Origin: Pterobdella sp. o SKG-2022
Taxonomy: Eukaryota; Annelida; Clitellata; Hirudinida; Piscicolidae
Direction of reading: 5' to 3'
Length of the DNA stretch: 64,000 nucleotides
NCBI GenBank assembly: GCA_964035795.1
Contig: OZ038323.1
Span: 2,500,744-2,564,743, forward strand
Numbering within the stretch: the first letter of the stretch is position 1; the number at the start of each line of letters is the position of its first letter. Under the pieces are notes generated by a model. That model did no database searches. It saw only the letters and a program-made list of their open reading frames with translations, and was not told the DNA's origin. This document shows, in pieces, positions 10,713 through 24,235 of this stretch. Position numbers and translations under genes: made by a program.

Positions 10713-13700
10713 CTTTGTCTAATCTCTTATACCTTTTATATGGGAATCTATTTCTAATATATTTTTAATGTTTCTATTTCTCGTTTTTTGTAATCGCCAT
10801 TTCTACCTGGAAAAGAATTAAAAAGTTTAAACTTGTTGAAAAACTAACCACAACAAAATATTCAAAAATCTTCTCTACTACATTCATTCACTTGTTATTT
10901 AAAATTTTCCGAATGACCTAAGCATATAAGCAAAACTATTGAAGAAAGTAATCCTTTAGGAACGCAGAATAATTTAGAATCAATACGGTAACTTTAGTTC
11001 TTATAAATCATTTCAAGACAAGAGTTGGTCTAATTAATTCACGACTTTTAGTTTGCCTTGAATAAAAAAGAAATAATTCATGATTAAACAGTAAAATAAA
11101 AGAATATCAGCAATAAAAACGATAAAAATAAAAATAATAAATAGTATTTAATAATTAAGATACTCAAGATCATTCAAAACATAAGTACTTAGAGTTTAAT
11201 ATTACTTAAGCATGAAAATCTTAATAATAAGGTAATATAATATTTCCAAAATTAGCATCTCAAATAATAAATGTGATTTATTTTTTGCATTTTTAATTAG
11301 ATATTTTTAAATTTCGGAAGTTTTTTTAGCAACAGTTCAATAATAAAAATAATAAGCTTTTTATTATTTTTTTAGATGATGATGATTTTATGGAGGTTAT
11401 AACTCATTGTTCAGCTGAATCGATTTTAAACAATAGAACGCTTTCAACATCATAACTACTATCTGGTAAAATAAAATTTTTCCACGTTTCAAGTTTTCTA
11501 TTCATTTCTACTTTATTCATTTAGCTGTTGAAATTTTTACAGTCACTCTATTTAATTCATTTTTTTTAACTTCACAGTCAGTCAATCGATTGATTGAGAG
11601 AATCAAGTCCAATAGGTCTACAACGTTTAATGCTAAAAGCCCTGCTTATATATTAGTCACTAAACATTTTAATTTATACGCTAAAGACGTGTTTAACAGA
11701 ACTTTTGGAATAAATTTTTTAGACTGGATCATTCTAGAATTGATAGCAAAAAGATTTTTTTATTCTGAGTGGCTCAACTAAAATCTCTTGTAGAGTGGTT
11801 TCAAAGCTTGAATTCTCAGATAAACTAAACTAATAAAATTTTAGGCATTTAATGATCTCATGAAATTTCTCTGTAATCTGTTTTCCATTCAATCGTGTTT
11901 ACCTAAGCTACTCACTAATATTGCATAAGTTGGGAACAGTACTTAAGTTTTTGATAAGACCTCGATAAGGTTGATAAGAAAAGAGAAGCTTATTTCAATG
12001 TATCATAATATATCAAACCTTCAAAACCATTGAGATAGCAAAGTGGTTTGAAATATTCCTATCGAAATCTATTGAAAAATGAGTGTGCAGAGTGAGCAAT
12101 TGACTAATGAATAATTTTCTGATGCTCTTCATATGAATTTCAAATCAGAACTTAATCCCTCTCTACAGCTTTGATGCTGTGTTGTAATTAAAAATACAGT
12201 GAAAACCAGACATCAAAATATTTAGATAATATTACATGTTGAAGAATTTCGCTAGCATTTGAGGTTAGGAAAAATTACATAATAATTAGAAAAATATTTG
12301 AAACTCTCAAATTGAAAATTGAGGATGGTGTTTTATTGTTAATATTAAGATCCATAGTGAAAAGCTAATCAGCTTATACAACACTATGAAAAGTCTAGGT
12401 AGGGCGAGAACACCGCTTAGAATCGAACCCAGAACATCTGAATTACACACAAAGTTTATTTCAATAAATACATTGACCTCCGTCGGACATACTGGTTGAG
12501 AGAAAGTCGGAAAATGCCTGAATAAATGTTTTATATGAGCTTATTATACTTATGACAAGGTTTGGCTGATTATATAGGATTGATGAGGTCAAGTTTCAAT
12601 TGAGTTACACGGGAACAATGTAGGCTTAAGAATTTCGATTTGCTTAATTCGAATTTCGATTAATTTTTAATCAAAATTTTAAAATTATTCATTTTGCTTA
12701 ATACAAAACATATTATTATAAAAAATTATCCTATCATAAAATTGTGAAAATATGAATAAATTATTTATATACAATAGCTTATTCATCGACTTTTGAATAT
12801 TTGCTCTTTGTATCAGATTTAAATTTGAAATTCAAAATAAGAGCGCCAAGGAGTTTCGACCGGTAATCTCATTGCATAACTATTATGAAATTTAACCGCA
12901 ACTTATTGACAAAAAATTTTACAATTTATCTCCAAATTCAGTTTGTTTAAGTTGTAACATAAGAAATCTTTTTGAATATGTACTATACCCATATCATGTG
13001 GTTTATCTTCCGTGTACAAGCCTAAAAAGGTTTTTAGTAGTTAAATATTCAATAAAATCATAAAATAGAAAATATCATAAATACAACATAAATATGTAAA
13101 AATACAGAAAAAAATTCTTACCGAACCACGGTAACATTGGGAAAAAACAATACAAGGTTTTATAATCTTGTCAATTATGAGCTAAAAAAATTAAATAAAA
13201 CAGTTGAAGCCCCACAAAAATGTTAGTAAATTATCCTTAATTCTTCAACAAGTGATTTTGGCGTAACACTTTGACGACTAGTGTCAAACAGTGGCACATA
13301 ACACATTTGCCTGCCAATGAGCAGCAGGAGGTGCACATGACTCGATAATGCATCTATTTATTGTGTATATGCACGTGTCAAAGCAAAAGGATTCAGCGAT
13401 CTGTATACTTGTTTATCCCATATGTTAATCGCCATTAGCCCCAATAATTAATTAACTATATAATTTCAGTACAATAGTTAATAAGTTTAATCGATTAATT
13501 AATAAAATTTAATTAACTATTATTCTCACATTTATCAACTACCTTAGCTTAATCAAATGATTATATTGAATTAAAAATATACTCTCAATTAAACAAAACC
13601 TTCATAACCCCATATTGAACGGTAGTTAAAGATCTAATGATAAGGAGGTGGGTGTCCTTTGAAGTATCACACACACGACACACTCTACCACATGTGTTCC

Positions 13701-16475
13701 TCAAACACACATGTGTGTGCAGAACGTGTTTCTTTTCCACGTTTAGCTTCTTTCATTGTGTTTGTTGTTAGATCCTTTTTTTCCGTCTCTCCTACTTTGG
13801 CCTATATCTATGTCACGACATTGCGATCTAATTTTAAAAAACCCCATAATAATAAATTTTTACTTTTAACCAAAAAATATTTACTTTTAAATTATATATC
13901 ACATCAACATGACTGTACGAGGGGGAATTTATGGTATTCTTGTAATCGAATAAATATTTCATTTATATAAAAATTTAAGATTATCATTTAAATTTTTCTA
14001 TTAAAGACAATAAATTCCTTTGACAAAACATTTAATATCAATTAATTAATGATATCTTGGTATATCAAAAGCTATTATATTGATAAAAGGCATTAAATGA
14101 TTCTCGATTTGCATACATATCGCTAGGACTTCACTTGTCTGCAGGTGAAGTTGCAACAATTAATTTAATATGAAAACAATTTATTTCAATATTTTTGTGT
14201 TGTAAATGTTCTTACATAATGTTGATAAGCAAAATTGGTGAGAGCAATAGAAGTTTTGTTTTTCTGTGGCCATTGTCCAAGTTTTTGTGTTTATAAAGCT
14301 AATTGTAGGATAAAATCAATGTTTGAACTGAGTAATAAACATGAAAAGTGAGAAAAAAGAAAATATATGGGTAACTTGAAATATCATTATAAATAATAGT
14401 TGAAAAATGAAATAACTAGTATGATTTGAAAATTTTAGAAAACTAGTAATATATACTTAAAATTGACAAAATGGCATAAGTTATTTTGAAAAAATTAGTC
14501 TTACTAATATTTCGAACAAAAATGAAAAAATTGAGGTGATTCTAAATGTTCAATAAGTTAATAAATGCAACATTAAAAAATTTTGAAAAAAAAACAAAAT
14601 TATTTAAATTATAGAAAAATATAAATTTAAAAACTATAAAAATTATAATTATAATTAAAATATAATAATAAAGATCCCCCAAATGTTCAACACTATCTTA
14701 ATTTATGTCTAGTTCACCTGCTTTTGGTCTATGGTGCTCTCATTACTAATACAGGTAAACTAGATTCACGATGAGTAAGAAGATGATGCTCATGATGATG
14801 ATCAATAAAATATTTGAATATTGATTAAATAAAAATAAATCGATAATAATGAAAAGTCCTTTTGAAGGTTATATAAAGCCTAAGATTGGCCAGGTATTTT
14901 CTCATGAGATCTATAGAAGCTGATACAAGCTAATTTCCTTTTTATTATTCTCTCACTTTTATTCTCATATTTTAATTTTTTTTAAAATTTGATTGTATTT
15001 ATTTTTATTTTCGCCTAGTTTCATTTAGCTGTAGGCACTTCTTAAGTGAAAATGAAAGACACTTAATTTTGAATTTCACTAATTCAACTTATTTTATCTT
15101 CAACTATTTTTTATTTTTTTTGTTTATATGTTTATGTGTTATAATTTTTACTGTTATTGATTGATAAAAAACACTTCCTGTTGCAATAATAATAGCAAAT
15201 AAAATTATTAATTAAAATTATCAAAGCTGTTAATGGCGTACTGAAGGTTATTTGAAATAACACAAACAAATTCTGAAATAAAACTTATCAGTACATAATG
15301 AAGCCAACAGAAAACATAACAACACATTCTATAAACATTCTATAAACTAGAATTCAAAAAAACCTCACCTTAAAAGAACCAGAGACATGGACTTCAAAAA
15401 ATTCTCCTGAAAATATATTAAAAGCCTTTAAAAATGCTTAATAAAGAGTAAACTTCAATAAAATTGTTCACCTATGTACCTATATATACGTCAAGAATGT
15501 GTGCATGTGCGCGCCTTTTTTAGATATCTATAATTACTAATACTCCGAACGTACGACGCGTTACTACAAATACTCAAAGCTTTTAATGCCTATTTGTTAA
15601 CAACCACAGCTTGAATGATAATCTACCTGGCCTATACTACCATAATACATAAAAATACACTCATTATGATCTTATCGGAATTAATTTTCAGTTCTATATA
15701 TAACACATAGACTATAAAATACAGCCATGTTAGTAATATTATTTATATTGTGAACGTTGTGTGTGTGTGTGTGTCAACGCTTATTGAATGATTGTCGTAT
15801 GACCGGCTATTGAGTTGAGAAGCATTTAGAAAATGCGGCAAACTCATTCAACTGCCAATGCTGTTTTCTATATTATTTTAATTATTTATTTCTTTTTTCA
15901 ACCTATTATTATTATCTTCATTATTCTTATTATTTTTGTTTTTATTACTCTTTCGATTATTATTATTATTCTTATTTTTATTATTAAAGTTTTTAGAATT
16001 ATTTGTTTTGTTTATATAATTTTATTTATTTTAAAATTATTTAAAATTGATCTTCATATCATTTCTGAATTTAATTATCCATTTTCCCAGTTCATAGTCA
16101 GTATCATTCTTCATATTATTTTTTGACCCAACTATAGAAGTTAAAATATATCGTATACTTCACCAAAATAAACGTGAAGTATTGACGAGTATGATTTCCT
16201 AATGAGATTTTGCATGAGTCAAGGGTGTTCCTGAATTAATTTTAAGTAAAACAATTTAAAATGTAGTTTGAAATATAACTTAGATAACGCATTGAATTGT
16301 TGATAGCAAAAACACTTGTGAGACAAATTTCTCAAAATTAATTGAAGTCGGATCTACTTAAAACATGATGTGATTCGTTGAATCAATTATAAAGCAAACA
16401 AATTAATAAAAATAATACAAATAATAACGGAAATAATAATAACAAAAAATAAAAATAAAAACTTTAGTAATAAAA

Positions 16476-16476
<1 letters not shown>
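10713..16476. other. long gene-poor stretch
   Basis: 5' flank of the zinc-finger gene, then AT-rich sequence with no supported gene. Slightly GC-richer islands lie near 13260-13420 and 13640-13830 but give no conserved reading frame. A minus-strand segment near 12405-12440 contains GGGTTCGATTC, like a tRNA-type B box, with no cloverleaf around it. Long Ile/Phe-rich frames near 15833-16126 come from ATT-rich composition. Confidence 0.45.

Positions 16477-16553
<77 letters not shown>
16477..16553. repeat. (AAT)n microsatellite
   Basis: About 25 uninterrupted AAT units. It is followed by a 170-bp unique segment and then a (ATT)n tract, giving an inverted arrangement of the two microsatellites. 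Confidence 0.95.
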
Positions 16554-16558
<5 letters not shown>

Positions 16559-16725
16559 CGCAAAAGTCAACAAACTCAAACAAACCTGGACAGTCAAGCA
16601 GTAACAATGGCGAAGTGAGGAACCTCTGAGTGGACCAATGCTGAACGCTTGTTGTTAACTTAACCATTATGATTCTTAAACATTCCATTGATATTATTTT
16701 TGTTGTTATTATTCAGTTTTTTTAA

Positions 16726-16829
<104 letters not shown>

Positions 16830-16839
16830 ACTAAGGGTC

Positions 16840-17215
16840 TTGGGCATGAGGCTAAACTGCACCGAAGATAGCGTCTCCAAATCGAAGCTACTTTCTTGTT
16901 AGAACCTGAATAACACTAGACTTTAATAGCAGGTATCGACAAACTGGTATTCTGGTATTGTTGTCATTTGGCTTGGAAGATGATCTTTTTTTTTGTTGAC
17001 AACGGAAATGCAAACTGCCAAAATGTTCGAACGGCGGATCTTGCATTTGATAATTTCAAGTTGGATGCTAGCTCGGGCTAGCAGTCTATAAAAATTTGTC
17101 CCAAATAAATGGTTTTTTTTATAAACTACTTTATTATAGTATTACTAATCTTGGCTGACTGCTGTCAACTCCAGATACTGTGATATGTACAGAAGTATAA
17201 TCTAATTAGATTAAG
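16840..17215 (+). repeat. dispersed repeat, copy A
   Basis: Related copies are at 49195-49375 (+) and 57080-57445 (-). Shared landmarks in order are TGAATAACA, TAATAGCAGGTATCGA, TTGTTGTCATTTGGCTTGGA, GTTGACAACGG, TTGGATGCTAGCTCGGGCTA (17061-17080), AAATAAATGG and TGACTGCTGTCAAC. Copy A and copy C agree over most of about 300 bp despite scattered differences. No coding potential was seen; it could be a SINE or a nonautonomous DNA transposon. Confidence 0.7.
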
Positions 17216-20200
17216 TAATAAATTGTTGTTAATATCATTATTATTTATATTATTGAAAACGCTTAGTATTATTATTATTCATGCCATTTTTATTATATTA
17301 GTGATATAATTCTTTTCACTGGTTAGGTAACAATCGGTCTAATTAAAAAATTCAGATGAAGTAATTCCCATGCCTTAAAATATTCACGAAAAAGTTATTT
17401 TGAATTCTGTTATTTACAATTTAGATCCATTCATTGGTTAAACATTTATAATCAATAGGTCATCATTAACATAATTAAGTGAAGCTATTGTGTGGTTGAT
17501 ACTGCTGATAATATTACTAATATGAAACAATATTTCCGTTAATATTGTTACACAGAATTCAAATGTTTGAGTGTTAAAATTATGCATTTAAGAAAATTTT
17601 TGTTTCAATAAATGATAATAATTAATAGTTTTGATAGAATAATAATAACAATAATAATAATAATTAATATTTTTATGGAGAAATAATAATAATTATTATT
17701 AGTATTGTGAACAAAGTGTCAAAAAAGTGACAGTATGAATCAATTAAACTTAATTTATTTATGTGCTGGATCATGATCATCATTTGTTACATTTTGATGT
17801 TGATTTAACAAAAAAAACAAAAAACTGAGACATTCGCGATAGTTCCCAAGCTTATGAACTATGAACCATTAAAATAACAAGAAAAAAAGAAAAATTTTCA
17901 CTATGGACATTACACAACCTTGTTAAGAGATATCTTTAACAAGCGCCTTATTCGCTTTCAAAACAATTAAAACTCTTATCCTTGAAGAGTCTTGATGCAA
18001 TTAATACATTGATGTTTAGTGCAGGTTTTATTATGTTGTGAAGATCTATATTGTAAGGATCTATATTACAATGTGGTTCACTGTGGTTTGTTGTGTTTAT
18101 TTATTTACACAATAATATAACTGAATTAGAATGAAGTTTTATATTTTATTCTAGTGTTTTGTTTTTTTTTTGGTTTAGCTTCTTTCAAATGAGCTTCACT
18201 TCAGCCCTCTTATAAATATGGCTGCTCCATCTCGCTTTTAAAACATCCAATCAATCTTTTACTTATATTCTGACCTTCATTCGGTAGTTTTTATTCTAAA
18301 GTTAATTCAAAACTCTTAATAGGAAAATTTACTGGAAATTTTACACAATAAAGACGCTTATTAATATAATCATTTAGTTTCAAATATAAGTCATCTGCTT
18401 TATTTATATATGAAGTTTTTGGTGATAAGCTTTTTCTCACTTTCGAGCTTTTATTTGAAACCACACATAAGCTGCTTTGAAAATTCTTCAAATTCTATAA
18501 TGATATTCCTTATTGCAGTGTTCCTAGCCCTCAAAATGTCAATTTTATGCTCAACTTATCAATTATTACTATTGTTATGATTTTTTCTATTACATTTATT
18601 TTTTTATATTATTTTGCACTTATTTAAAGATAGATAAATTCTATAGATAATTCAATCATTTATGTTGAATGTCGTTGAACTTATTCAAACCATACACTAT
18701 TTAAAGTTTTTTAAAATTCCTTTCTTGAATCTTCAAGCATTTTTATTCTTTCAACTTTTTGTTTGCATTAAAGTTGATGAATCAGATTTTTTTTTAAAGA
18801 TTTATATTATTATTATTATATCATAATTGTTTCTAATGGAATTTAGTCCCATAAAAAAGCCAAAAAGTAACACTTAGTATCAGTCTGAAAAACAAACGTT
18901 TTTTACCCATTTTTTATATTGTCTTGTGTATTGTGGGAAAATGCTCCACAAAACTCAAAACCAAGTCAAAAACTCTATTTTTAACCTTTAAAACATCAGT
19001 TCCATCGTTTTATTAAATAATGATTTTAAAATTGGAAAGTTTTCAAGTTGAATTTATTTTAAAAGAATATTTATTAGGAATTCACACTTTAAATAAAAAT
19101 GTTTCTTGAAAACTTCTCATTTTTAATTTTAAATAGAGAATCATTGCACGAAAGATACTACCTAATTTTATAAGAAGATCTAAGTTAACGCAAATTATAG
19201 TTTTTTATGAAAAAAATTTCAATTTTGCATTTCAAGACCATCTTTTGAAAATAATTTTGTATTCTGTTACTACTATTTCAATTCTTTGCAAAGATATCGT
19301 AAAAATAGTAATATTACTTCAAACATTTGATATTTTCTATGTAGTTAATACCAAGTATAGTTTTTTCTCCAAGTATAGCCTTCATTCTTCTCGAAAGAAT
19401 TGAAAGCATGTATACAGGGCACCCTTCATTAACTTGATTAAAACGACATAATCGATACAAAATTCACACATAATTGCACATATTTTCACATAGAACTTGC
19501 ATAGCATTTAGCACACATTCTTCACATCGGAAACATACCTTGTCTAAGCAGTCGATTTTATTATTGAAATCACACAACTGCGTTCACACGCTACTCATGT
19601 AGTTGTTTATGTGGCTGTGACTCGACTCTCATTATTATTAATGTGTTGAAGTTCAGTTATATGTGAAAAATTCATTCTATTCTTTAGCTACTCAGTATCA
19701 AAGAAAAATGTTATATTGGTTATTTATAGCTATTCATAACTAAGCTAGGATTAGTATCGTAGTTGATTTTCTCCTAATGTCATTGAAATGATAGTAAGAG
19801 TGCTTGAACACAAATGATTCAGCTATATGCAGTGAATATACCGCAGAATAAATTCAATAGATTCAATCAAGTGATATCGATTCATTAGTGAATAAAAACA
19901 ATTAATCATGAAAAACAGCAAAAAATCAAAGAAAATTAAATGAAGCGTGGTAAGATTAGGGAAAACGCATTGTCATTTGTTTTAACAACTACTATTTGAA
20001 CTTCATTTTAAAATTTAAATTAGTGGATATTATAATTTAAAAAAACTCAGACATTAAATCAAACTACATATAAAAGATTCAAAACCCATATAAAAGGAAG
20101 CAATGAAAGATCTCAATATTAAAAAATCTATGAAACATGGCTTGATTTATGGTCGTGCCTGATTCATTGTTAATAATACATATCCTATAGATTCACCAAC

Positions 20201-21050
20201 TGAGAAAAACTTTGAAGTATTTGTGTATCATAATATAATATTTTTATCTCTTAATTAACCAATAGGCACCGTTAATGCAAAGCTTTGGTATTTTGAGCAT
20301 TTTCACTCATTTGCAAACGATATCCTGTCTAAAATAGCCTTAGTTAAATCTTTTATATACTTACTTGCACCAACATACGAATTAAAAACTTGAAAAAATT
20401 GGCGTTTAAAAATAGACTGTTATTTCATTTTTCTGTGTGTTATACACATAATCTAGATTGGTTTAAATAGTTTTAATATTATTTATATTATAGAAGCCTC
20501 TTAGACCATTCTATAACCAGCGCAAAAACCTTCGAAAACTTTTCTCCAACTGAAACTCGGCACTCATTGAGAAAAATGTTTTGCTAATTTAAAAATACCA
20601 TCATCATATATGCAGTTCACCTTTCCTACATTTGAACCATTACATACAGATTAACACATGTCACCAAACTATAAGTGAACTTTTGCTCTACAATATTCTT
20701 ATTCATTACAGAATTTTTAGGCTATTATGCTCTTCGTTGTGTCATGCAAATGATCAGGTTTGAAATTAATATTGACTTTTTATCGTTGTTTTTTCTATTA
20801 ACTTGGCGGTTTACTATTGAGACACCAATCTGTTATAGAATAGCAAGCATACTCTTGGCATGGTTAGAATATATTTTTATGGTTATAAATCAATAGGTTC
20901 TTAAACAAACTTTTCAAACTGAATAGATTAAATTTTTACTTTTTCAGTGTATTTCGCTAAGGTGTTTAACCTCGAAAACTTAGAAATATATTTGTAAGCT
21001 CAAATTTCTCCAATGCAAACGAACATTGAAAAAAGTAAAATTTTTTAACA
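17216..21050. other. no gene seen
   Basis: AT-rich sequence with short AAT runs (17641-17700) and no supported coding or RNA gene. A GC-richer patch at 19430-19640 shows no conserved frame. Confidence 0.45.
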
Positions 21051-21135
21051 AAAAAAATCAATTAAGAAAAATTTTTGACTAAATTTATTGAAAATCAAAT
21101 GCTGTAATTTTTGATAAGTTTAGCCTTATCACAAA
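21050..21135 (+). repeat. 85-bp direct repeat, copy 1 (GATAAG family)
   Basis: Matches 21590-21680 closely: both contain ATCAATTAAGAAAAATTTTT, then ATTTATTGA..ATCAAA.GC, then AATTTT.GATAAGTTTAGCC. The last part is the recurring terminal motif of a fold-back family also seen at 41049-41181, 54870-54895 and 56790-56820. Confidence 0.65.
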
Positions 21136-21589
21136 ACGTTAGCGAAAAAATTAAATCATAATTATTAATTAGCAAATACCAAGTGATAAAAAAACGTCAA
21201 CAAAAACTACAACAACAACTACAAAAACAACTCAACAAAGATAGCAAGGATATAAATTTAATTATTCAATAAAAAAAATGGAGACATATTTAAGACATAT
21301 TGATGGGAACTGATTTATGCTTACAATGAGCATTGCTCTACAAGTTACCCGTTAAAAGCTTTTACGTATTGTTCAATGCATTGGTTTGAAGTAATATTGT
21401 TATATCCATTATTGTAGGCAACAATGTCAAGTTGTAAATATTGTTCTGGTTTTAATATATGGTTTTTTATTTAATGAAACTCAAATTTTTGAAAATATTA
21501 GTTTTTTTTTGTGATTTTTAAACTAAAAATGTTCAATATGAAAGTGATATAATACTAAAATTTAAAAATAAAAAAAAACAAACGGTAAA

Positions 21590-21706
21590 ACATCAATTAA
21601 GAAAAATTTTTAATACATTTATTGAGAATCAAAAGCCATAATTTTCGATAAGTTTAGCCTTTTTTAGTTAACGTTTTATAATAAGGCTAAATTTATCGAA
21701 AATTTT
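21590..21706. mobile_element. fold-back element, GATAAG family
   Basis: The left part repeats 21050-21135. The inner arm TTTTCGATAAGTTTAGCCTT (about 21642-21661) is mirrored by AAGGCTAAATTTATCGAAAA (21683-21702) across a loop of about 20 bp with one mismatch. Short inverted arms plus dispersed copies indicate a MITE-like element without coding capacity. Confidence 0.6.
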
Positions 21707-22188
21707 AGCTGTCTGAATAATTGTATTAAAAATTCCTCTTAGTTGAGGTTTTTCGTTACAAAACAAACGGTATATAAATTTGAACAAAGTTTGTATAAAA
21801 GCTGATAAATTTAAAAGAATAACTATCGATAAAATATAAATTATTTCAAACGCCATTTTAATAAATATGAATCTAACGATTAACTAGTTAGTTTACTTTT
21901 AACCAGTCTACTTCCGTTCTTCATGTTTATATCATTTGGTTATCCAGCCTTTTCTAGGCTATTTTGGTTTAATTCCATATTTTTATAAGAAAATCTCATA
22001 ATTTAATCTCACTTTGTGTAGCTCTTCTAAAAGGAATATATTTTTTAACAGATAAAACTAAAAATCTGGAGAAACTTTGGAAGTTATATATAGTACAGAA
22101 TCAAAAACCGACATGCCAAAACTATTGGACTCTTTATGAAAGAGTAGAACAAAAAAATAAGATTATGAATAAATGGCTTCAAAATTTT
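21707..22188. other. no gene seen
   Basis: AT-rich spacer; nothing recognised. Confidence 0.4.
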
Positions 22189-22344
22189 GAATCATAAAAA
22201 CACGACAATATTTGAATTTTTTATTTTGACGAAGCTTTTCTATACATTCCATATCGTCAGATTAGTTACCTGATGACGATATAGAATATATCGAAAAGCT
22301 CCGTCAAAATAAAAAATTCAAGTTTTTTCGTGTTTTTATGATTC
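22189..22344. mobile_element. fold-back MITE with ~72-bp inverted arms
   Basis: The left arm starts GAATCATAAAAACACGA and runs to ATATCGTCAG (22260). The right arm starts CTGATGACGATATAG (22270) and ends CGTGTTTTTATGATTC (22344). The arms are reverse complements with few mismatches, separated by about 9 bp. No open reading frame. The near-complete palindrome is typical of miniature inverted-repeat or fold-back transposons. No clear target duplication was seen. Confidence 0.75.
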
Positions 22345-22561
22345 ACAAAAAAATAAGAGTAACAACGATAGAAACCATTATTATAATTGTTATTTTCTTA
22401 CGTAATATACAGTTAGTTTTTATAGACAATCTTTCTGGGCTTATAAGCCTCGTTAATAAATTGTTAATTATGAAATGAAGTCTCGTGATATTATACAATA
22501 AAAACAATGAAGTTAATATGAGATTATTAATCTTTTCGTTTAAACTGTTTTAGACTGTTTC

Positions 22562-22660
22562 CAGCTCAACCCTTCACAGCCCCAAATTCCGGTTTTCGGC
22601 AGTACTAGAGAGTTGTTTCCACAGTCGATTTCACCAAACTATGCCATCCTTACACAGCTT
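22562..22660 (+). CDS. exon-like coding island, unassigned
   Basis: In an AT-rich desert, an acceptor-like CTGTTTCCAG (ending near 22563) is followed by an open frame beginning LNPSQPQIPVFGSTRELFPQ and continuing SISPNYAILTQL to a possible donor GTTTAT. Base composition is clearly more GC-rich than the flanks. No family was recognised and no partner exon was found, so this may be an orphan exon, a pseudogene piece or chance. Confidence 0.2.
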
Positions 22661-23274
22661 GTTTATACAAATAATGATTTTCAATTTTTATTGAAAATTG
22701 TCAACTCATTCTTCAAATTTATAAGCAATTTATAAGGTTAGTTACTTTCAATCTTTATATCCACCAATAATAATGCAGCATTATAACTATTGTGGGCAAT
22801 TATGAAGTTTTTTCTAAAAAAAAATCAAATTTTCAGATTTTGAATCAAAGTGAGTACTAATGGCTTGAAATTATTTTTATTTAATTAGTCTATATGTATA
22901 AGGACTTCTAGGCGACAGTTTGTACAAATCTTATTTTACTCAAAGAACAAAAATTAATTCCCCATTCGTTAGAACTTCATAAAGTTTTCTGTAAGTCGAA
23001 CTCCCATTATCAAGGGCTTTGTACACTCATGCTGTATGCATCATTTGATAAAAGCTGTGACGTCTTGATAAACTTTTATGGACCATGCTTCAGAGTTGAA
23101 CGATTTCTTTATGGTTTCAAACACAGTTCTAATAGTTAAAACTTCCTGGAGTCTTGTGACACAAATAAGTTGTGATGTCATTTAAATAAATTTTTTTCAG
23201 AAACATCGTATGTTCCTTTGTAAACTTGAATTTCAACAATAAATACTTCAAATTTGAGGGCTTATGAAAACACG

Positions 23275-23335
23275 TAGCTAAAATTTTGAACAAGTAAAAC
23301 CTTGACATAATTCATTAAAATAAAAATTTTCTCTA
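23275..23335. repeat. partial copy of the 41.1-kb fold-back element
   Basis: Contains ACCTTGACATAATTCATTA (about 23299-23317), matching ACCTTGTCATAATTCATTA at 41087-41105. An AAAATTTTGAACAAG part upstream is comparable to the outer arm. It is only one arm, so it is probably a solo remnant. Confidence 0.4.
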
Positions 23336-23619
23336 TGTGTTCTTTAAAATCCTCATATTCTGAAGTTTTACTGTTGTATTTCAATGGATGAATTAACTTC
23401 ATTTTTTATTCAATTTACTTCATTCATTTTGTTTTTTTTTGGAATTCATTTGTTAATTCATTATTACAAGTTTCAATTGAAAATATTTTTATTTATGATG
23501 AATCGTATAGTTATTTTTTATGGTTATTGATAAAAAAATATCATTTTTGAAATAATTCATAACACTTGAAAATATTGTTTATAAAATCAAAATAATTATT
23601 TTTAAAAATAATAATATCA

Positions 23620-24235
23620 TCTTCAGAAAAATACTGCCTCAAAGTTAATTTTGAAAAAACAAAGGCCATAGAGTTTAAATTCAAAAAAAATAATGAATTT
23701 TTACCATCAGTAGTTAAGCAAGGAAAATTTCCTTGCACAGTTTGTGGTCGTAACGTTGGCGCAAACTGAGTTAAATACACTAGGTGCTGTTTCTGGACAC
23801 ACCGTTGAAACAGCGGTCTTCAGAAACCTTTTACAGCAGCTGACGCTATCTCTTATATTTGCCCAATTTGTTTTAACGATTTCCAACACCAGTCTTCAAC
23901 TAACTGTGTCGTTGAAGTCGTCAGCACATTTAAATATCTCGGCAATGTGCAAGATTATAAAGATTATATTGATGCTTCTGTTGCAATTCGAATGAAAGAA
24001 GGGCTAGTCTTAATTCGTGAAAGCAATTCGTACGTTGTAAATGTTTGCCTGGTAAGCTGAGTGGAAAGGTGTCTTACTCTTTTGTAAAAAGCTCAATGTT
24101 GCACGCCGCAGAAACGTGGCATGTGACGGAAGCACTTTTTACGGCGCTCGACTCAACAAGTTTTTTTCTCGGTCTCGCCATTAAAACCTCTCTAACACAC
24201 CAAATTTGGCTATCAACAAAATTTTCACAACCAAC
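23620..24235 (+). mobile_element. LINE C-terminal fragment (RTE-like, zinc motif)
   Basis: Read through several frameshifts it gives CLKVNFEKTKAIEFKF, then GKFPCTVCGRNVGAN, then VVSTFKYLGNVQDYKDYIDA, then VKSSMLHAAETWHVTEALFT and SLTHQIW. This is the region after the YADD box in LINEs whose C-terminus has a CxVCG...C..C...H zinc motif followed by a YLG...V..R segment and a ...SAMLHGSETW... segment. The element at 38.1-40.0 kb has the same architecture. The catalytic core and the 3' tail are absent. A CR1/L2-type element abuts it at about 24235. Confidence 0.65.

Noticed and set aside
12405..12500. tRNA or tRNA-derived SINE on the minus strand (GGGTTCGATTC).
   Set aside because: Only a B-box-like motif; no A box at proper distance and no cloverleaf could be drawn.
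13659..13970. A 103-codon plus-strand frame.
   Set aside because: No family, no splice or start context; ACACATGTG-type simple sequence makes up much of its start.
15833..16126. A 97-codon Ile/Phe-rich frame resembling a membrane protein.
   Set aside because: Composition follows ATT-rich DNA; no signal of conservation, splice context or family.
16403..16688. Poly-Ile and poly-Tyr frames.
   Set aside because: Artefact of the (AAT)n tract.
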